Part shown: positions 5,411 through 9,647 of the stretch, one piece after another
How the letters are laid out: every line of letters begins with the position of its first letter
How positions within the stretch are numbered: position 1 is the first letter of the stretch
NCBI GenBank assembly: GCA_018110855.1
Contig: JAGBFZ010000027.1
Span: forward strand, 1-9,647
Direction of reading: 5' to 3'
DNA length: 9,647 nucleotides
DNA from: Oscillospiraceae bacterium
GTDB taxonomy: Bacteria > Bacillota > Clostridia > Oscillospirales > Ruminococcaceae
Notes under the pieces: model-generated
What the model saw: only the letters and a program-made list of their open reading frames with translations
What the model was told of the DNA's origin: nothing
Database searches by the model: none
Position numbers and translations under genes: made by a program

Positions 5411-8209
5411 TCAGAATAATCTGTATTCAAGCAAAGCCGAGCTTCCTCCAAGCTCAAAGATCAGATCCTGTACCGAGGACAGCTTTGGAACAGAAACAGT
5501 GATTGTTCTGAAAGCATCTATTCTGTCAGTGGGAGAAACAGATATTACTGCAATAGGGTCGCTCTGTACCGTCTCGGCATATACCTTGACGGTTTCGGGC
5601 TTTTCCCATGCCGAGACCTTTATCTCAAGCATTTCTGCCCCATCGGTATTGCAGTTTTGGAAAATCAGATAGGGTGAATATCCCGCACTTTGGATAAAAT
5701 GCTCCGAAAGTCTTTTTGACCAAAGCATTTTTACAGTACCCTTGTCATCGTAGTTTATTGCTTTGACAGGCTTTCTGACATCTCTCGCAGGAACAGTCTC
5801 GCCTTCAATGAAGAGCATAACTGTTTCTCTGATATCCTCGCTTGACGCACCTGCCATAAATGCGTATTTTCCCGTTTCAAGGCAGAATTTATCTCGGGAA
5901 ACGTCCCGGAATTCAAGCTCCGCCTTATCAATTTCAATTGAAATGTGGGCAGTACAGCCTGCAGGAATATGTACACGTCTGAATCCGCAAAGCTGCTTTA
6001 TGGGGCGTTTTATCCGCTTGCTTTCGGCACGGAAATATATCTGAACGACCTCGTCTCCGTCTCTTTCGGAGATGTTTTTAACATCAAGCTCAGCGATGAG
6101 AGCATTTTTATCGGATGCTTCGGATACTTTGAATCCCGAATATGCAAAGCTTGAGTATGAAAGCCCGTAACCGAAGGGATAGAGCGGTTTTCCTCTGTAA
6201 TAACGATATGTCATATCATTCTTGATAATATCGTAATCCATAATATCGGGCAGCTCCCTGACAGATGTGTACCATGTCATAGGCGTTCTTCCCGCGGGAT
6301 TGTATTCCCCGAGGATACAGGCTGAAACGGCATTTCCAAGCTCGGGACCTGCATGAGATGTGTACATTATGGCAGGAAGAAGCTCGTTTTCACTGTTTAC
6401 AGCAAAGGGATAGCTTGAAACTATAAGCATAACAGTGTCGGGGTTTGCTTTAAATGAAGCCTCTGTAAGCTCTTGCTGGGGCTTCGGGAGAGTGATGTCG
6501 GGTCTGTCATAGCATTCTCTTGCGACCTGCATGGGATGATTTCCAACGCAAACAATGGAAACGTCAGCCTTAGCCGCAAGCTCAGCGATCCTGTCAGTTC
6601 CTTTTGAAATTATCTCGATCTCAAAAAGCTTTTCCTTTGTCATTCCCGATCTCGGGCGGCAGATGAGCCTGCCGTTTTCGTCTGTTATTACTTCATCATG
6701 GGTGCGGGATTCAAATGTGACGAAGCCATCATGATCACGTCTGTGAATGGTTTCTGTGGTGAACCATTGAAATACCGTTTCTGTCTCCGCTTTGACCTCG
6801 TTTGTAAATGTGAGATACTTTTTTTCAGCGCATGAATAAATATTCAGAACATCAAAATCAAGATCACGGTATTCAAATATCTCCCTTTCGCCCACGCTGT
6901 CAGCGGAGCATACCGCATATCCGTTTTCGTCAATGGTGAGATATTTTCCGTTGGAAACGGATTTTATTGCTATCCTGTCGAAGCCGTTGTCGTATAAAAT
7001 CTTATCTTCTCCGATAGAGCGCATAAAGCCGTCAAGTACGGAGTATTCATAATCCGAATATCCCGTGTACCAGTCACGGAGATTTTCATCTGCAAGAGGA
7101 CCGCAGATAAGCAGCTTATTTATTTTATCCTTTGAAAGGGGGAGAATACCCTTGTTTTTTAACAGGGTAACGCCCTCCAATGCCGCTCTGAGATTTACCT
7201 CCTTTGAACTGTCGCAGTTGATGATATCGGGCGGGATATTATCAAAGGGAGTAGAATCGTCAAATTCGCCCAGACGGAATCTTCCGTCCAGAGAATTGCC
7301 CACAGCTCTGTCAATATCCTCCTCGGTGATAAGTCCATCTTTCAGAGCCTTGTAAGCCGCTTCTGTCACAAGCTCTTCACTGTCGGTCATAACATCACAG
7401 CCTGCTTTAAGGGACATTGCAAGAGATTCTGCATGAGAATCACAATATTTGTGATATGTCACATTCTGTGAAAAATCGCCGCCGTCAGAAACCACAAAGC
7501 CCAGTCCCCATTTGTCCTTAACGATAGTCTGAAGCTCGGGATTGCATATGGCTGGAACGCCCGAAAGCTCGTTATAAGCAGCCATCATTGAATATGCTCC
7601 GCCCTTTGTTACAGCGGGCTTGAAGGCAGCATAATAGTATTCATGCTTTGTTCGGGGATCAATATTTGCAGAGCAGCTGCCCCTGTTTTTTTCATTGTTG
7701 TTGGCGCAGAAATGCTTGAGGGTGGGGATTGTTTTCATGACCTTGGGATCCTCGCCCCTGAGACCCTTTGTATATGCTGCGGTCATTTTTCCCGTTAAAA
7801 AGGGATCCTCGCCGTATGCTTCTTCGGTGCGTCCCCAGCGAGGGTCGCGCTCCATATCAACAGTAGGACCCCAGATCATAAGTCCGCCCTTGCCGTCACG
7901 GTTGTAATATGCCCGAAATTCATTTCCTGCGATCTCGCCTATCTTTTCCATCAGTTCATCATCAAACATTGAAGCCATTCCTATCGGCTGAGGAAATACA
8001 GTAGACGGGCGATCATTATCGTGTGTAACATAGCCCCGTGCGCACTCTGTGCCGATATACCATTCCTTTATTCCGAGACGTTCAATGCTGCGGTGATGGG
8101 TGGACAGCATATGTATCTTCTCGTCGAGAGTCAGCCGTGAAAGAAGATCAGCAACTCTTTCCTTGTATGAAAGGGAGCTGTCAAGATAGGGGAGTCTGAT
8201 GTCAGCCAT
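5411..8209 (-). CDS. GH3 beta-glycosidase with beta-trefoil insertion and CBM6-like C-terminus
   Basis: A 932-residue family 3 retaining glycosidase, removing sugars from the non-reducing end of oligosaccharides; glucosidase, xylosidase or arabinosidase cannot be told apart by eye. Numbered from ATG 8209, the N-terminal barrel (about 10-350) carries WGPTVDMERDPRWGR (113-127), KHF (165-167) and VVSDGGDF with nucleophile Asp242. The C-terminal alpha/beta domain runs from about 355 to 690, with acid/base candidate Glu565 in ARECYDR and then YPFGYGLSYSSF (677-688). It is interrupted at about 410-535 by three repeats resembling a fascin-type beta-trefoil, for example GKYLTIDENGYAVCSAD. A fibronectin-III-like domain (about 715-795) and a CBM6-like region (about 815-932) follow. 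No signal peptide is present, so it should act on imported sugars. The TTG at 8269 is rejected as start because it lies in the -35 box; GGAGG supports ATG 8209. Confidence 0.93.
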   Translation of the reverse strand: MADIRLPYLDSSLSYKERVADLLSRLTLDEKIHMLSTHHRSIERLGIKEWYIGTECARGYVTHDNDRPSTVFPQPIGMASMFDDELMEKIGEIAGNEFRAYYNRDGKGGLMIWGPTVDMERDPRWGRTEEAYGEDPFLTGKMTAAYTKGLRGEDPKVMKTIPTLKHFCANNNEKNRGSCSANIDPRTKHEYYYAAFKPAVTKGGAYSMMAAYNELSGVPAICNPELQTIVKDKWGLGFVVSDGGDFSQNVTYHKYCDSHAESLAMSLKAGCDVMTDSEELVTEAAYKALKDGLITEEDIDRAVGNSLDGRFRLGEFDDSTPFDNIPPDIINCDSSKEVNLRAALEGVTLLKNKGILPLSKDKINKLLICGPLADENLRDWYTGYSDYEYSVLDGFMRSIGEDKILYDNGFDRIAIKSVSNGKYLTIDENGYAVCSADSVGEREIFEYRDLDFDVLNIYSCAEKKYLTFTNEVKAETETVFQWFTTETIHRRDHDGFVTFESRTHDEVITDENGRLICRPRSGMTKEKLFEIEIISKGTDRIAELAAKADVSIVCVGNHPMQVARECYDRPDITLPKPQQELTEASFKANPDTVMLIVSSYPFAVNSENELLPAIMYTSHAGPELGNAVSACILGEYNPAGRTPMTWYTSVRELPDIMDYDIIKNDMTYRYYRGKPLYPFGYGLSYSSFAYSGFKVSEASDKNALIAELDVKNISERDGDEVVQIYFRAESKRIKRPIKQLCGFRRVHIPAGCTAHISIEIDKAELEFRDVSRDKFCLETGKYAFMAGASSEDIRETVMLFIEGETVPARDVRKPVKAINYDDKGTVKMLWSKRLSEHFIQSAGYSPYLIFQNCNTDGAEMLEIKVSAWEKPETVKVYAETVQSDPIAVISVSPTDRIDAFRTITVSVPKLSSVQDLIFELGGSSALLEYRLF

Positions 8210-8215
8210 AATGAA

Positions 8216-8220
8216 CCTCC
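8216..8220 (-). promoter_or_regulatory. Ribosome binding site deciding the GH3 start
   Basis: Minus-strand GGAGG (within AGCGGAGG) sits six bases before the ATG at 8209-8207. This rules out the upstream in-frame TTG, which would add 20 lysine- and arginine-rich residues and has no ribosome binding site. Confidence 0.85.
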
Positions 8221-8240
8221 GCTTTTTTATTATTTCTTTT

Positions 8241-8269
8241 ATTTTATTACATATTTTCCGGAATGTCAA
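8241..8269 (-). promoter_or_regulatory. Sigma-A promoter of the GH3 gene
   Basis: Read on the minus strand, TTGACA (8269-8264) and TAAAAT (8246-8241) are separated by exactly 17 bases, close to the housekeeping consensus. The transcript would start near 8234 with a purine-rich leader of about 25 bases. The GH3 gene can therefore be expressed independently of the upstream MATE gene. Confidence 0.83.
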
Positions 8270-8331
8270 TCTAAGGATATTTATTCGGACAGCAATATTT
8301 AAATAAAACCATAAACAGATATTTTTCGCAC

Positions 8332-8353
8332 AATTGTTCCGTGTGGAACAATT
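8332..8353. promoter_or_regulatory. Perfect 22-base inverted repeat, candidate operator
   Basis: AATTGTTCC (8332-8340) and GGAACAATT (8345-8353) are exact reverse complements around GTGT. It lies four bases past the MATE stop codon and about 62 bases upstream of the GH3 -35 box. No U-run follows on either strand, so it is not a standard intrinsic terminator. A dimeric regulator site for the GH3 gene is the simplest reading; a 3' stabilising hairpin on the MATE mRNA is the alternative. Confidence 0.55.
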
Positions 8354-8357
8354 ATAT

Positions 8358-9647
8358 CTATCGCTTAAATATCGTTCTTTTCAATTCAAACAAAACGATC
8401 AGAAATGTGATAAGCTCCGCAGCCGCAAAGGAAAGCCATATCCCGTTTAATCCCCATACAGCGGACATGATAACGGCGCAGAGAATTATTGCAATAAACC
8501 CTCTGCTGACCGAAACAGAAAAAGCAGCCTTTGCGGCTTCGGCAGCACTTAATATTCCCGCTGCGGAGATATTCAGACCTGCAAATAAGAAGCCGATAAA
8601 ATACAGCTTTATACCGTTTTCAGCATATGCCGCAAGCAGCGGGTCGCCTGCACTGTTGAAAATTGCCGTTATCTCTTTTGCAAAAATGAAAATCACTGAT
8701 ATGATCATTGAAGAGATGATAAGAGAGGTGGCAGCTGCCAGCTTTGCAGTCTTTTTTATACCCTTGATATCTCTGTCGCCGCAAAGACTGCTTACGATAG
8801 GTTGAGAGCCTTGAGCAATTCCGTTGAACATAGATGCCGCCACAAGAGAGCAGTTTGCGACGATTCCATATGCCGCCACACCTGTATTTCCCGCTGCACT
8901 AAGAATTAGTCCGTTGAAAACCGCAGTAGTGACACCCGAGGATATTTCTCCAACAAAAGAGGAAATTCCCACCTGACAGGAGTAAAGCAGTTTTTTCAGC
9001 GAAGGAGTGCAAAATTTAAGTCTGACCGAGCTTTTCTTTGAAGCAAGCCTTATGCTGCATATCAGAACTCCGATAAGCGGCGAGATACCTGTTGCCAGAG
9101 CAGCACCCTCCATGCCCATTTTCATTGGGAACATGAAGATGTAATCAGCAGCAATATTAAAAAGACTGCTTAAAAGTGTTGCTGCCATTGCGGTCGATGG
9201 GGCGTCATCATTTCTCACAAAGGAATTTAGGATATGATTATAGATAAAAAAGGGAGCGCAGGACATAAAAATTCGGGTGTATCCCGAACCGACAGCGCAT
9301 ATATTGCTGTCAGCACCCATGATCGTCATGATTTTTTCGGGGAAAAATATTCCGAGAAATGAAAAAATCAGTCCGACCATCGTACCCCAGAACAGGGCGT
9401 TGAAGAAAAAATTGTCCTTGTCATCGCTTTTGCGAACACTTTCGATAGTAAATCTTATTGCAGAGCCGACTCCGATCATTGCTCCCAGAGCAAAAATAAG
9501 GCTGTAAATTGGGAGTATCAGGTTCAGTGCTGTAATGCCATCGGCTCCCACTGCAGCTGAGATAAAATAAGTGTCCGCAAGAAGGTAGAGAGATATCCCC
9601 ACCATTCCGAGGATACTTCTGAAAACATATACTGAAAACTGCTTTGT
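8358..9647 (-). CDS. MATE-family efflux transporter (MepA/DinF-like), 5' partial
   Basis: An integral membrane exporter of the multidrug and toxic compound extrusion family, which uses a sodium or proton gradient to expel cationic drugs or metabolites. About 429 residues are visible against roughly 450 for the family. The frame stays open through the right edge, with 14 residues ending in SILG before the Met at 9605. That Met is therefore internal and only a short N-terminal piece is missing. Family-like blocks are SLYLLADTYFISAAVGADGI near the start, NSFVRNDDAPSTAMAATL and FNIAADYIFMFPMKMGMEGAALATG at the end of the first half, and FNGIAQGSQPIVSSLCG in the second half. About a dozen hydrophobic segments in two similar halves fit the fold. 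Its promoter lies outside the window. Substrate is unknown. A link to the MerR regulator is possible but unproven. Confidence 0.9.
   Translation of the reverse strand, partial: TKQFSVYVFRSILGMVGISLYLLADTYFISAAVGADGITALNLILPIYSLIFALGAMIGVGSAIRFTIESVRKSDDKDNFFFNALFWGTMVGLIFSFLGIFFPEKIMTIMGADSNICAVGSGYTRIFMSCAPFFIYNHILNSFVRNDDAPSTAMAATLLSSLFNIAADYIFMFPMKMGMEGAALATGISPLIGVLICSIRLASKKSSVRLKFCTPSLKKLLYSCQVGISSFVGEISSGVTTAVFNGLILSAAGNTGVAAYGIVANCSLVAASMFNGIAQGSQPIVSSLCGDRDIKGIKKTAKLAAATSLIISSMIISVIFIFAKEITAIFNSAGDPLLAAYAENGIKLYFIGFLFAGLNISAAGILSAAEAAKAAFSVSVSRGFIAIILCAVIMSAVWGLNGIWLSFAAAELITFLIVLFELKRTIFKR

Noticed and set aside
8210..8269. TTG start giving a 952-residue GH3 protein with a lysine-rich N-terminus
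   Set aside because: The TTG is part of the TTGACA -35 box and the extension resembles neither a signal peptide nor the GH3 family; GGAGG supports ATG 8209.
8341..8805. Open frame of 154 codons on the plus strand opposite the MATE gene
   Set aside because: It is antisense to a clear membrane protein gene, begins inside the inverted repeat, and has no ribosome binding site or family resemblance.

Overview
The window reads as ordinary chromosome from a low-to-mid GC anaerobic Firmicute. Ruminococcus or a close relative in the Oscillospiraceae is my best guess. The reasons are a type III glutamine synthetase, a GH3 plus GH25 carbohydrate-active gene set, strong AGGAG-type ribosome binding sites and near-consensus sigma-A promoters. 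The species assignment is inference from gene content and style, not from a marker gene. I found no mobile element, rRNA, tRNA, CRISPR array or broken gene.

Layout. Bases 1-1910 (+) hold most of a type III glutamine synthetase (glnN); its N-terminus lies off the left edge. A 278-base gap follows with three hairpins: a likely glnN terminator, a stable stem of unknown role and a strong terminator. Then comes a consensus promoter (TTGACT, 17 bases, TATAAT). It drives a two-gene operon: a cytoplasmic alkaline-phosphatase-superfamily phosphodiesterase/pyrophosphatase (2189-3283) and a membrane-anchored GH25 lysozyme-like hydrolase (3295-4278). Next is a MerR-family regulator with a GyrI-like effector-binding domain (4365-5360). 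Its promoter has a 19-base spacer filled by a perfect TGACAC-G-GTGTCA dyad, the classic architecture for MerR autoregulation.

A perfect 15-bp bidirectional terminator (5366-5406) separates this rightward half from the leftward half. On the minus strand lie a large GH3 glycosidase (5411-8209) and, upstream of it, a MATE-family efflux transporter (8358 to beyond 9647) whose extreme N-terminus is off the right edge. The GH3 gene has its own consensus promoter (TTGACA, 17 bases, TAAAAT). A 22-base perfect inverted repeat sits just after the MATE stop codon and could be an operator.

How the genes may work together. glnN handles ammonium assimilation and shows the codon bias of a highly expressed gene. 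The GH3 enzyme probably hydrolyses imported oligosaccharides in the cytoplasm. It is the most unusual protein here, with an apparent beta-trefoil (fascin-like) insertion and a CBM6-like C-terminus but no secretion signal. The MerR regulator belongs to a class that often controls drug efflux, and a MATE pump lies 3 kb away, but no sequence here proves a link. I do not see a convincing undescribed multi-gene system; the better leads are the GH3 domain architecture and the two palindromic operator candidates.
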